Notes under the pieces: generated by a model | Told to the model about the DNA's origin: nothing | Seen by the model: only the letters and a program-made list of their open reading frames with translations | Databases searched by the model: none | From: Epiperipatus broadwayi | Taxonomy: Eukaryota; Onychophora; Udeonychophora; Euonychophora; Peripatidae | Reading direction: 5' to 3' | DNA: 64,000 bases | Assembly (NCBI GenBank): GCA_028023455.1 | Contig: JAQFVV010000001.1 | Span: forward strand, 23,083,401-23,147,400 | Program-made: the position numbers and the translations under genes | Shown here: piece by piece, positions 11,743 through 22,387 of the stretch | Position numbering within the stretch: the first letter of the stretch is position 1 | How the letters are laid out: every line of letters starts with the position of its first letter

Positions 11743-11955
11743 TCACTGTGGAGGACTGAATTGGGATATATGTTCTAAAATTGCAGCGAAAGGATCAGCT
11801 TTGTACGACTGCCTCCACATAAACTCGCTCAAATATGAGTCCAGGTGCTGACGTGACAATTTCCTTTTGGGGAGAAGACCGCGGTCTTGTAAGAAGATGA
11901 TCGCTTCTTCCTCCGTACTCGGTAAACTAAACAAGGTTCTTGGAGCTTCAGCCAT
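11743..11955 (-). CDS. Fused N-plus-C-terminal Merlin transposase mini-ORF, 70 aa
   Basis: An uninterrupted ORF starting MAEAPRTLFSLPSTEEE. Residues about 1-31 match Merlin transposase N-termini (FLQDRGLLPKRK; compare FLQDNILLHAKRC at 11-345). From about residue 33 it reads QHLDSYLSEFMWRQSYKADP, matching the C-terminus of the 60-kb transposase (LLDNYLSEFIWRRMHKDED). The zinc ribbon and the whole DDE core are deleted in frame. The start codon lies about 280 bases from the right terminus, where transposase would be expected to begin. Whether it is expressed is unknown; it could be a chance by-product of deletion. Confidence 0.65.
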   Translation of the reverse strand: MAEAPRTLFSLPSTEEEAIIFLQDRGLLPKRKLSRQHLDSYLSEFMWRQSYKADPFAAILEHISQFSPPQ

Positions 11956-12146
11956 ATCACAAAGTAAAATATCAAGGACGCAATGGAAGAGCTGAAAAAA
12001 ATCACTGTGATCAAGTGGATAGCAAAATCACAATAGACAGAAAAATCAAAAAATTTCCCAAACCTCTCCGAATTTTAAATCTCGCGGTTAAAAAAAAAAA
12101 AAAATTGACTCTCTGATGGATTAATCACGCCAGTCACTTCGTTGCC

Positions 12147-12162
12147 ATGACAACGTTGTCAT
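12147..12162. repeat. Perfect 16-bp palindrome
   Basis: ATGACAACGTTGTCAT is a perfect palindrome about 75 bases inside the right terminus of the Merlin element. Such a site could bind a dimer, but no binding protein is known here. Confidence 0.6.
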
Positions 12163-12238
12163 ACAAAGATCGTCGATGCCTACCGGAAGGGAAACCGGTG
12201 GGTCAAATACGTCATCGGGCAAATTATCCGTAAGTACC

Positions 12239-12300
12239 AGATTAATAAAGAATGTGCAATAGCTAGTGAGGTGTTTTTATATTAACAATAAAGAAACAAG
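12239..12300 (+). pseudogene. Penelope-like fragment, continuation after the Merlin insertion
   Basis: Directly right of the Merlin element one frame reads RLIKECAIASEVFLY-like, fitting the segment that follows the TGH region in Penelope-like C-termini. This supports the Merlin having split a pre-existing element. The stretch is short, so this is tentative. Confidence 0.3.
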
Positions 12301-12599
12301 TGTATCTATTTTAAAGAAATGGGCTATTTGAATATTTAAATTTTAAATTGAAATTGAATATATGAACAAACATTGATATAAAGAACCATTTAATTACACC
12401 ACTGTATACCATGAATATGATATAGTGAAAATGTATTGAAAATATGTTAGGCAATAATAAAGTTAAATATTAATTTAAAAACTACCTTTTCTCTGTGTAT
12501 CTTCATTTTACCAAATATTAAGTTGGACTCAGAAAATAAGAAAAATAGTAACAGTTGTTATTATTGTTGTTGTTGTTGTCATCGTTGTCGTTCAATAAG

Positions 12600-15500
12600 G
12601 GAACTTTATTTCATACTAAGGATTACATTGCTTGTCGGCGTACACATATGCTTACATTATAATATATTTCAATGGAGATGTAGGTTTACATTTGTCCATG
12701 GGTTAATGGGATAAATAATCTAAAGGGCTTTAGGGTGCATATGTAGACATTACATTTGTAAAACTTATATAGTTCACTGCTAATGATATTTTCTGGATTG
12801 CTAGCTGTTCTTGTTATTTGGATTGCATATATTCTTGTGAAGTATTATTCACTAAATATTAGTCGATTGTTACCATCTAGTTTATTAGCATTTTCTATCA
12901 GAGCCATTTCATTTGTGAGCATGGTATGTGATTGGGTGTTTGAAACTCAGTTAGGTGGGTGTTGTTTTGATCGATGGTGTGGAGTTAAGATAGTTGCTAG
13001 TACGTGGTTGGTTGCTTTTGCTGCACTGGCTTGCAATATTCTTTCATGGTTTGTTTAGCTTTATGGTGTTGTTTAGCTACAGTAGAGCATGATGCAAGTT
13101 TTGATGGGGGAGAGGATGACTTGGCATGTGACGATGCAGTTTTGTTGGGGAGCTGTAGGTGCAATTGTAGCAGTGATATGATTGTGATTAATCAGAGGCT
13201 TGATTATTGTTTAAGGTGTGACCAGATGATGGTGAAAATATCAGGATGTGCTATTTTGTTATCTCTGGCTTTATGCTGTGTCAGTGTAGAAGGGGGTATC
13301 TTGTGTTATTATCGAAGGCAAAAGTGCAGCGAATGCACCAAAATGCAGAGAGTGAATGTGACTGCATGGGCCATGGGGTGGAAGCCCTATGGAATGCAGT
13401 GACAACATCCTGGAAGGTGGTGTCAGATTTCTGTAGGCTTTGAGCATGTTATGTTGACTATTGTCTAATGCCAAGCAGTCATGAAACAGATTTTGAGTTT
13501 CCTTTGCTCAATGGCATAAAGTGCAAAAAGGGTCTGCACTGATATACAATTTGTCCACATCACAGAAAATATGAAGTGGATAGGACATGGAGATTGGATT
13601 TAAAGAGGAAATTAAAAATAGGACCATTTTTTTGAGTAGTTGTTTGTTGTTGATTCCAAGCACCAGGGATTGACATTCTATGTTTAGATGGATTAAGTCA
13701 TAGATATGCGAGTATGTGTATATACTTGTGGACTGAAGAGATATTTGATTAGATATTGATCTTAAGTGGCTGATGACAGTTGATAGGTAGTCTTGTGTTG
13801 GGGGGGGGGATATCTGTCGGCATTATCTCGAGAAAGCACTAATGTGGGGAAGCACCTGAATGTAATTGTTCTTAGGTTTATGTTTTTTGAATATGAAAAG
13901 TGTGGATGGTATGCAATCCTAATTTCATTGCTCTTGGATGGGTGGCTAAGACCTTGCAAATATAGCTACTGTTTTTCTTTGCCACAAAAGCTTGTTGCAG
14001 AATGATGAGATCTTGGATATGAATGGTTTTGAGAATGTTACTGGAATGTAGTAAGTTATTTGAATGGTGACCAACTGGTTAAACCATTGCACTTTTGGAT
14101 ATATGGATAAATAGGCTTTTGATAGTAATGTAATGATTCTTTCTGCCTCATCCTTTAACTTGTTTTGTGTTTTGTTTTTCATTGTACTAGTGCCCATGTA
14201 AAATGGAAAGCTAAGGAAGTTTGTAGGTTTGCCTTGATAAATCTGTGTCCAGGGCTTATTGTTTGTTATAGAGTGACTAGACCACAGTCTTGTATAGATT
14301 AAACTTAAGTTTGTAGGTGGATGCAAATTCTTGAAGGATTTTCTGTAGGATTGGTAGTTGTTTTTTGAATGGGAAGAAGACAGGAGTGTTGTCCGTATAT
14401 GCAATGCATATTATATGTTGCGAGATACTTGGTATTCAGATGCCTCTGAAAGTTCTAGTGTCCATGTAAAATGGAAAGCTAAGGAAAGTTTGTAGGTTGC
14501 CTTGATAAATCTGTGTCCAAGGCTTATTGTTATAGAGTGACTAGGCTGCAGACTTGTATAGATTAAACTTAAGTTTGTAGGTAGATGCAAATTCTTGAAG
14601 GATTTTCTATAGGATTGGTAGTTGTTTTTTTTGGATGGGAAGAAGACAGTAGTGTTGTCCATATATGCAATGCATATTATATGTTGAGAGATAGTTGGTA
14701 TTTAGATGTCTCTGAAAGCTTGCTGTATTTTTATTAGAAATGAATTAATATAAAATGTTAGAAGTAGAGAGCTGACAAGCAAACCTTGTGAGATGAATGA
14801 TTGAGAGTTTTTGTCATTGAGCGTGATGTGAATTTCACAGTTCAGCAGCAAATTAGTTAATACATATAGTGGGGTAGATGGTATGGTGATGTTGCCTAAC
14901 ATGTTTATAAGCACACTGATGTCAACTGAGTCGAATACTGGCTTAATGTCAATTTGAAAATGAGTCGCCTGTGCTATAGACATTTGCTTCCTTGCAAATT
15001 GGATGGATGAGACGAAAGGGAGCAAATAAGGTTCTAACTAATGACCTTTTTTAAGGATCTTTTATGGCTAGTGAACCTATTGATGTGGGCCTGAGGTTGG
15101 AGAAAGTGGATATTGCAGCTGGCTTCTTATTGAAGAGAACCATTACAATAAGGCATAATCCTTCAATATAATGGAGCTTCTGTGATAAGTAACTTGCAAA
15201 GTCATGGAGGTATTGGGCACTGAAGTGGCTTAGGTGTTCAAATATGAATTTCGTGATACCATGTGTTTCAGGGTGGAGACATTGGATACAGTGGCAAATG
15301 TGATCACAAATTCCATGTTATTGAATGGTGTAGCTGTGTCTGGAGGTACAAATAGATCAGTGCATGAGTTAAATGGCTGGTCTGTTTGGAGCTTCATTTT
15401 GAAGTGCTGTTATATAGGTTCTACCGCTCCTGCAGTCTGTAAAACCACGGGGACTCTGATGTTGGTTTGAGGCAAATGTCATTCTTTTTTATGACTAAGT

Positions 15501-16046
15501 GGTCTTTAAGTTTATTATGGGCTTTGTTATGTCTGTATATGAAATGGTATGTGAGGTTTGTAATGCACTTATGTAATTCATGAGCCAAACCTAGTACTCT
15601 TGTGTATTATGATGTAGCTATGTTAGATGACAATGTGTTTATGAAAGCTAGGTATCTCCGTGCAGGGCTGAGCTGCATATCTTTGATTTTGTGAAGCATA
15701 ATAATTTTAAATGATGAGAAAGTTGCAATTAACGAGTTTGTGTCAATATAAATTATTTTAAATGATGAGAATGGACAGCTTGGGCTTACAAGTAAGCCAG
15801 TGCTCCTAAGGGTGGTGATATGTCTCTAGAGAAGGCAGAGAAACCTCTGCTCAAATATGCAACACAATCAATCTCTAATCCACTCTAAATTTTTGTTTTT
15901 AGAATCCTAGGATGTGTAGCTGGAAGATATTAGTCCATTGCTTTTACTGGTTTATATTTGTGCATGAATTTACTCCTTGAGTATTAAGTGCACTTATTTT
16001 CAGTTTCATAATAGTTATGTGAGGGGGGTGTTTGTTTGCTGTGGCA
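12600..16046 (-). mobile_element. L1/Tx1-like LINE, copy A: ORF2 and 3' part
   Basis: Minus-strand remnant homologous to copy B at 55.15-61.67 kb. In transcription order it has an endonuclease start near 16011 (MKLKISALNTQGVNS), a GITKFIFEHLSHFSAQYLHD linker near 15240, and reverse transcriptase palm pieces at 15025-14702 (IDIKPVFDSVDI, LTNLLLNCEIHITL, ISQGLL). Then come YxDN motifs, the GKPTNFLSFPFYMG post-RT segment, and a terminal cysteine/histidine-rich segment at 13474-13271. Many stops and frameshifts are present. The + strand reading frames at 12783-13443 and 15234-15470 are antisense shadows. The 3' boundary near 12600 is uncertain. The clade call is from the post-RT region and is approximate. 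Confidence 0.7.
14187..14717 (-). repeat. 268-bp tandem duplication inside LINE copy A
   Basis: CTAGTGCCCATGTAAAATGG at 14187 recurs as CTAGTGTCCATGTAAAATGG at 14455, period 268, and both units end near TCTGAAAG. The unit spans the reverse transcriptase catalytic motif and the adjacent thumb. Both units read Y-T/M-D-N where copy B has YMDD. Confidence 0.85.
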
Positions 16047-16054
16047 TATTTGTT
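16047..16054. repeat. Target-site duplication of outer hAT, left
   Basis: TATTTGTT, identical to 20476-20483. Eight bases is the hAT superfamily length. Confidence 0.85.
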
Positions 16055-16531
16055 TAGGATGACCAGATGTCTGATTTTTGGGGATTAGTCACTATTTTTG
16101 ATTAGATATTCCAGTGTCCCCGAAATGTTTTTTTGGGATCGTTGTATGTCCTGATTTTCAAATACTCATTATTATTATTTGTCGTACATAAATAATTCAT
16201 TGCAAAAATTATAGTCCTCTCTGTTCATTTCAATCTCTACAGTAATATTATAAAAACTTTAGACAAATTCCAATACCAAAACAAAGATTGGTAATATATT
16301 GTATGGCTGGGTTCTCTAGCTAGATGCACTCTTGCATCCAACCTCACCTTGGAGTATGCGTAATTGGATTTTTGTATGATAAAAATTGAATGCTTGCACC
16401 TATTTCAATTGACAATGTAGTTTTTCTAATTCTTTGTTGATAGTAATTTTCTGCAGTGATATAATTAATAAGAATATTAATAACTCTATGGACTAGAGGA
16501 AGTGTACTTACAATGATGAATATACACAAGA

Positions 16532-18150
16532 ATGGAGTTTTATATAAAAAAAGGACGCATTGACTACGAAGCGAAATATGAATTGTGTAATGCTTACATT
16601 AGTGTTTCTTACAGTGGCAAATCTGACATAAAACTCATAGAAACACACAATACATTTCTCAAGAGCATCAACATTGAAAAAACTAGACTGTTTCATATAC
16701 AAAACAGAGACAGCGCAAAAGGAGACAGCATTACAGAAAGTAAGTTAACAAAAGCATATATTGTTCGGCACCATCAATCATTTCGTTCAGTGGATTGTGC
16801 TAATAATTTATTTAGCAAGATTTTTCTGGACTCTAAGAGATTGCACAAAAATTTTCATGTGGATGAACTAAAACTACCTTATTAATTACGCAAATATTGG
16901 GACCACACTGCGAACAAGTTAAATGTGATTTAAACAATGCTAAGTTCTTCAGATCATAATGCAACAAAAATGTACATTATTATTTCAAAGAAAATGGAAT
17001 TCAAATAAAGTTACTTAAAATTTATAATTTACCAAATGAAACATAAGGTGCTATTTATACTTTGATAGCAAATAGTTTCAAATAATTTAATATTGATTCC
17101 AGCAAATGTATTGCTTATGGAACCAATAACACTAAGCAAATTTTGGCATATGTAATAGAAAAGGAAAAAATGTATTTAAATTATGTGAAAATATTAAAAA
17201 TTTAATGGATGTGGATTGTACTGCTCACATTTTGCATAATGTTGTGCAATCTAGTATTGAACGACAACCATGTGATATTGAAGTCATTGTAGTAAAAAAA
17301 TTTCCTATTTTTCCATATATAGTCTGAACAGAAAGGTTAAAAGAATTTTGCGATTTCGTACATATCTATAGAATATTCAACTCTAGTACTATTCACACTC
17401 TAAAACTAGATAGTTAACTTTGTGCAAATTGATTCAAAAAATCATTGATTTGTATAATGGACTGATGAGAAGCCACCGATAATTTTACTATGATAAAATG
17501 AATGTTATCTTTTATTGGTCCATAATTTTCTGTCTATTTTTAATAAACAAATTCATAAAATTGAGAAGAATAATATAACTGTAATAGAAATAATAATAAT
17601 AATATATGAAACAATTTAGATGACGAAAACACCAATTGAAAATAAATATATTTCACATTCTGTTGAACAAATGTTATAAAATTTGATCTGTTAGAGACAG
17701 AAAAAAAGTTTTTCAAAGAGGATATCCAAGAGCTGTATAAAACTTCTGTGGCATATTTGGGAAAAACTACTTCAAATTTTAGCAAATTTACATCTTTTAG
17801 CTGAATGGATTCAAAAGAAATACCAACGTGAAATGAATGTACTCTACACCTGTATTGGTTTAAATAAAATTGGTACACCCATTGTTGATAATCTATTAAT
17901 AGATCAGTTCAAAGTATTAAAAAATGTTGTCTCTAGAAAATTCGAAAATACTGAAATTTTGGATTGAAAATTCATATTTTGAATGTTGTTCGAAATTCTT
18001 TACATCTATAAAGTTTACCGAACAAATATCTGAAATTGAAACAATATGCCACTATTATTTTGCATTATCTTCTCATAATGCAATGTGGAAAGAATTTTTT
18101 TCTTAATAAATAGTCAATGGAAGAAGGAAAGGAATATAATGGATTTGGAA
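16532..18150 (+). pseudogene. hAT transposase, decayed
   Basis: The first 117 codons (to 16885) include AYIVRHHQSFRSVDCANNLF, a pattern I associate with hAT transposases. Downstream, in changing frames, are DCTAHILHNVVQSSIE near 17216 and RLKEFCDF near 17336, the order seen around the second catalytic region. Near 18060 HYYFALSSHNAMWKEFFS resembles the C-terminal hAT dimerisation segment (PGHNA..ER.FS). Numerous stops and frameshifts show it is dead. Position between matching hAT ends supports the call. Confidence 0.65.
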
Positions 18151-18399
18151 AAATGAGCTGTGTTGAATTTAGTGACTACATTAAGGGCAATAGAAGCTTG
18201 TTATAACCTGTAAGCACTATCTTGAAATATAAGAAAAAATAATATGTATTTTAATAATTGGAATTATTATTATTATTATTATTATTCTGTTTTCTTCCTT
18301 AAGCGCATTGTTCTGTTACGATATAAAATCATCGGTCCCGTGTGTTGGTTGTACCACATGCATATAGAGAACACTGACTCTCACTAGAGTTCTGGCATA

Positions 18400-18407
18400 G
18401 TCTATAT
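18400..18407. repeat. Target-site duplication of inner hAT, left
   Basis: GTCTATAT, identical to 20387-20394. Confidence 0.85.
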
Positions 18408-18806
18408 CAGTGGTCTTCAACCTTTTCACACCTGCGGTCCGGCAAAAATAAGAATAAGATTTCACGGACCGGCAGAAGTTTACAGATAAATTTTCGTAAA
18501 GATGTAACCTGCTTAGCCTTAGATAAGCATAATTGTTATAACTGACCAAAACAGCACACTAGTTATTGTGTATTGTAATGGTGTTGCTTACCTTCACATG
18601 CTGAACACAGAAAACAGTACAATAACAATCGTTCTCATTAATGTGCTTGCATTTCTATGTTTATTATTTTATTGTTAAAACATTCAAGAATAAAATGTTA
18701 TTCACCTGAATGTTGGGAAATATCATAGCTAGTGTAATGATTATGATAAATGTAATATCTGTATTTAATGTTAAATATACACGATGGTTATATATATATA
18801 TATGAA

Positions 18807-19317
18807 GGTTGTCTTTTGATAGTAGTAAGGGCAAAATAGAAATCGCGTAATTAATCATTGTACAGTCAAAAAAAAAATTCGCCGTATTTTAAATCTGAAA
18901 AAATAAAATGAAACGTGTAAAAGTCTGAAGTTTTGATGTTATTAAAATTTTTTTGTGTGTGCTGGTGTGTTGAAAGGATCAAAAAATGTATTTAATAGGA
19001 AAATTTTTTTTTAAAAAATTGTAAAATAGATATCGCGTAATAGAAATAAAGCAAAAAAAAAAAATCGCAAAGTTATTTTTTGTTTGTTTTATTTTTAAAA
19101 AAAGGTTAACAGAAATTAGTTTTAAAAATAAAAGTTTTAGTATATTAGCAGTATACAAATAAAACCAAAAAACATCGCCTTATAGGCCAAAAAAAAAAGT
19201 GGGCATATTTTTAAACAAAAAAAGAAAACGAAACTTGAAAAAGTCAAAAGTTTTGATCTTGTTTTAACATATAAACAATGCCGACAAGTGACCGTGATTG
19301 GCTATCAAAAGACAACT
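18807..19317. mobile_element. Merlin-like MITE nested inside the inner hAT
   Basis: Left GGTTGTCTTTTGATAG and right CTATCAAAAGACAACT form inverted ends about 0.5 kb apart. Just inside the right end is GACAAGTGACCGTGATTGG, resembling the Merlin terminus CAAGTGGCCGTGCCCGG at 2539. The interior is poly-A/poly-T rich with a repeated AAAAGT..AAGTTTTGAT motif, as in the larger Merlin copies. A convincing target duplication was not found. Confidence 0.55.
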
Positions 19318-19526
19318 GGAGTTTGTTTAATAAAAAACCTTTTTTTTTTTTAATTTTGAATTTTTTTAGAAAAATAATAAATTTAATTTTATCTCTCCAT
19401 AAACATCTGTGATAAATAGAAAAATAAATTAATTTATGTATGATTGATTAGATTTCATTTTTGTTCTGTTTCTTATTTTTTAACTGGGTAAAAATGCGAT
19501 GAAAAAATAAATAAAAACTGTTTATA

Positions 19527-20285
19527 GCAGAAAGGAGTTTGCTATTAACTGAAAGGAGACCCTTTGATTCCTCTTGGAGGCCTTAAAGGAACCGAGCAGG
19601 GCAAATTCCTAATGTCCACTCCATACGTTCTTGTCATTGCAGCTGTTATTACTATGTGGTTATTCATATAGTATACGAACATGGATGGGCTGCTCACCAA
19701 CACGCATTAGCCAGCGTGGTGAGTTTATTGGCTTTTTACCTCTGAGTTTAAGATCAAGAAATACCATGGTCTTTCTTCTCAGTGCCTGATAAGGCAGAAT
19801 GAATGTTTGTGTAAATGATAAATATTTTTAGGTTTTTAAAAAATGTGTTTTACCAGTTCTTACTTATGGATCTGAGACTTGGACACTTCTTAGAAGAGCA
19901 ATACAGAGACTTCAGACCACTCAAAGAAGTATGGAGAGATGTATTTTGGGAGTAACATGAAGAGATCGAAAACGCAATGTATGGGTAAGAGAACAAACAG
20001 GTGTTACTGACCTCATTGAAAAAATTAAAAGATTGAAGTGGAGTTGGGCTGGTCATATTGCTAGAAGAGATGATAATAGATGGACAATTGAAATTTTAAA
20101 CTGGATTTCAAGAGATTGTAAAAGACCCAGAAAGAGACCACATGTGAGATGGATGGATGAAATAAGAAAGTGTGCAGAGGTGATGTGGAGAAGAAAAGCT
20201 GAAGATCGGAGAAGATGGATTAAACTTGGAGAGACCTTCAACCTGCAGTGGATTGATAATGGTTGATAATGATGATGATGATGAT
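19527..20285 (+). mobile_element. Internally deleted RTE retrotransposon (5' UTR joined to 3' end)
   Basis: Bases 19527-19828 match the 5' UTR of the full-length RTE (29506-29811), beginning GCAGAAAGGAG. At about 19829 it jumps to sequence equal to 32305 onward (AGGTTTTTAA..ATGTGTTTT), so about 2.5 kb holding endonuclease and reverse transcriptase is gone. The C-terminal coding piece keeps WAGHIARRDDNRW...RDCKRP...HVRWMDEI and ends with GATAATGATGATGATG. This is the form expected of a derivative mobilised in trans by the parental RTE. Confidence 0.85.
20033..20266 (+). pseudogene. RTE ORF C-terminal fragment in the deletion derivative
   Basis: It reads WSWAGHIARRDDNRWTIEIL then WISRDCKRP and RPHVRWMDEIRKC, ending WIDNG. 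This is the conserved C-terminal end of RTE ORFs. It is cleaner than the same segment of the 32.5-kb copy, which lacks about eight codons after RRDDN. An upstream stop and the deletion make it non-coding in practice. Confidence 0.7.
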
Positions 20286-20483
20286 TAATTAAAAGTTTAA
20301 AATCTTATTATTTTATTACTAACTTTCTTGCCAGTCTAGCATGACCCAGCAGAAAACTTCTGCGGCCCAGTGGTTGAAGACCACTAGTCTATATTATCAG
20401 GATCCCTGATGCTGGACAATAAAAATGATTAGTTATTATGTCCTGATTTTTGACTGAACCGGTCTGGTCACCCTATATTTGTT

Positions 20484-21600
20484 GTAATGCATCTGTGTAC
20501 ATGATATGGCTTGGAGCACTACATTATTAGGTTGTATATAGGTGAAATCCATGGGCACAATGTCTTCTTCTGGGAGATTAATGATGGTTAATGTGTTGTT
20601 AGCCTATTCTGTTTTGGCTCTCTTCAGTGTTTTATTGTTTTTGGGCAACCTGGCCTTTTTGTTTATGCTGATGATGGTTCAATGGGTGGGAGGTGTGGAA
20701 TGTCTCCATGATGTGAATGGAGGTTTTGTTTATAATAATGCATGGATTGGCTGGTTTGGTAGTGTTATTTATCTCATTGGTAGTGCTTTCATGTGGTTCT
20801 AATACTGTGTTATCAGTAACAGTTTGATCATATTCTGTATCAGTTAATATGTGTGGTTGATGTTTATCTGTTTGTGTGCCACTTATATGAACATTGCTTG
20901 TGTTATCTGAGTTATTGTGAGGTCTGTGATGTCAGTGCTTTGATCCAGTAGAGATCTTCAGTGTGTGCATTTTGTTTAGCAGAGTAAACTGTGTGTTGCA
21001 CTAGAGTGGTGATTAGCGTGGATTTAATTATGAGTATTTGATTCAGCTGTAGTGATGTGTGGTTGTTTGCTTGGGGTTCAGCTTCAATTTACTGATTATT
21101 GATTGACTGTGATAGTGTCCCCTGTCTGCTAGTGCATTGAGTGGCAAGATATCCACACTGACCACACTATAGCTTAAGGCCTCTTATATAGAGGCAAAGT
21201 GTGGCTTCTTGATCCACAATCTGTGCTGGTATATTATTTGGATCTAGGTTTGTGTGTAGTCTTTGTTTAGAATCATAGTTATTATTATATATGGGGATCA
21301 ATGTGTCCTTGAGGTATAAGGCTGGAAAGATATGACTTTGCCAAATGGCTCCCATCATCTTCTAGAAATCTTGGATTGTGTATCTAAGGTATAAGTTTTT
21401 AAATATCCGGCAATGTAGTTTTGATGGTCTGGATTAACTATAATGAGAGAGTAGTAGCCTAGGGTCTTGATATTTAGTCTTAAAGTGATTTCTTTGGTTT
21501 TCATGGAATAATTATATAATAAAATGTCTGAGATTGGGATGTTCTGCAATTCATAGAACCACATCCCAAAACCCATGCAAAGTTATTGCCTCATATAGCA
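20484..21600 (-). mobile_element. LINE copy A, probable ORF1 region
   Basis: This is the part of copy A displaced by the hAT insertion. Minus-strand frames at 21576-21355 and 21358-21167 are joined by frame changes. They contain LRLNIKTLGYYSLIIVNPDH, and after a stop a W.PFGKVISF-like stretch, and continue toward HFASI. This resembles the nucleic-acid-binding ORF1 of Tx1/L1-like LINEs, but no CCHC knuckle is clear. The + strand frame at 20542-20802 is an antisense shadow. The 5' limit near 21600 is a guess. Confidence 0.4.
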
Positions 21601-22072
21601 GTGATCTTGGAAATATATATAGTGAGATATAATTGTATTATATGTGCATGTGTCTATTAAAAAATTGTGTAGATCTGTAGATCAGTACAATAAACAATAT
21701 TATGTGGAGGGGGGAGACCCAAAAATAACCAGAATCAATCTCTAGTAAGCATGCCTGTGTAATATATGCTTCTGCTGTTAGATACATCTTACAGAGACCC
21801 TTATGCATCAATCTGCTAAATGACATTACCATTTGAAATCATGATACCACATAGCAGATTTTTTGTAAAGTGTGGTTCACACATTTGTCATTTTTGTAAT
21901 GGCTGAAAAGTTGTAACAATGTGAAAATCTCATGACCACCTCCTCTTATGCTTGTGTATAACTGTTGTTAAAACAGGCAAAACTCACTATATATATTGCC
22001 ACACACAGCAAGCTAGAGTAATCAATGGGTGCCAGAAGGTTTGTGCATAAAATCCCCATCTAGTGCCTACTC

Positions 22073-22131
22073 ATCCAATATCCCCAGACTAGTTTCTGGC
22101 TTATGGCCTTCGTCAGTGAGGAGCCTTGGAT
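22073..22131 (-). ncRNA. Putative type I hammerhead ribozyme, left arm
   Basis: The minus strand is the same 59-nt sequence as 22388-22446, with the CTGACGA core at 22110-22116 and GAAAC at 22092-22096. Stem I has two 6-bp segments, ATCCAA/TTGGAT and TCCTCA/TGGGGA, split by a GGC/TA internal loop. Stem II is GGC/GCC closed by an A-A mismatch; stem III is only AC/GT. The short stem III fits Penelope-type hammerheads. The weak stem II makes activity uncertain. Confidence 0.5.
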
Positions 22132-22387
22132 CTGAGAGCACTGCATCTAGATCTTAAGATCTAATGCAACCCTATGCAAGGCTATGGTTATTAAAGAGCC
22201 AAAGACATCAAAATGTATGGGTACTGAATTGGGTTCAGATCCGTATGATTATATAAGCTAATGGGCTTGGATTGAAAACATTAAGGTGTTTTCAGTTTAA
22301 GACTCATAGTTTTGTAGTTAAATGAAGATAAAAGGTGTTTGCTGGAGGGTTGCATTTGATCCTACAATCTAGATGCAGTGCTCTCAG

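Larger units (their letters stand above)
10342..12238 (-). mobile_element. Non-autonomous Merlin element with terminal inverted repeats
   Basis: The ends are inverted repeats: left GGTACTTACGGATAATTTGC at 10342, and the right end at 12238 reads the same in reverse, continuing through GATGACGTATT with one mismatch over about 33 bases. A GG start fits Merlin. Inside, on the minus strand, is a 70-codon ORF joining transposase N- and C-terminal pieces, plus a tandem array and palindromes. Length is about 1.9 kb. Perfect 8-9 bp target duplications were not found. AGATTA occurs 11 bases left of the left end and directly at the right end, perhaps a damaged duplication. It sits inside the Penelope-like fragment. 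Confidence 0.75.
18408..20386. mobile_element. Non-autonomous hAT element nested in the outer hAT
   Basis: The left end is CAGTGGTCTTCAACC and the right end is GGTTGAAGACCACTA, a 15-base inverted repeat with one mismatch. A perfect 8-bp duplication GTCTATAT flanks it. No hAT transposase lies inside. Its interior is occupied by a Merlin-like MITE (18807-19317) and a deleted RTE (19527-20285), leaving only about 0.7 kb of its own sequence. The ends resemble the CAGTGGTTCTCAACC-type ends common in hAT MITEs. Confidence 0.85.
16055..20475 (+). mobile_element. hAT transposon remnant (outer element of the nest)
   Basis: It starts TAGGATGACCAGA and ends TCTGGTCACCCTA, imperfect terminal inverted repeats. 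A subterminal CTGATTTTT motif occurs near both ends. A perfect 8-bp duplication TATTTGTT flanks it. It carries a decayed hAT transposase on the + strand and was later entered by a second hAT element (18408-20386); without that insert and its duplication it is about 2.4 kb. It interrupts LINE copy A upstream of its endonuclease start. Confidence 0.85.

Noticed and set aside
12783-13443. Overlapping + strand ORFs (91, 132 and 65 codons) rich in Cys and Val
   Set aside because: They are antisense to the decayed LINE copy A 3' region and have no recognisable domain.
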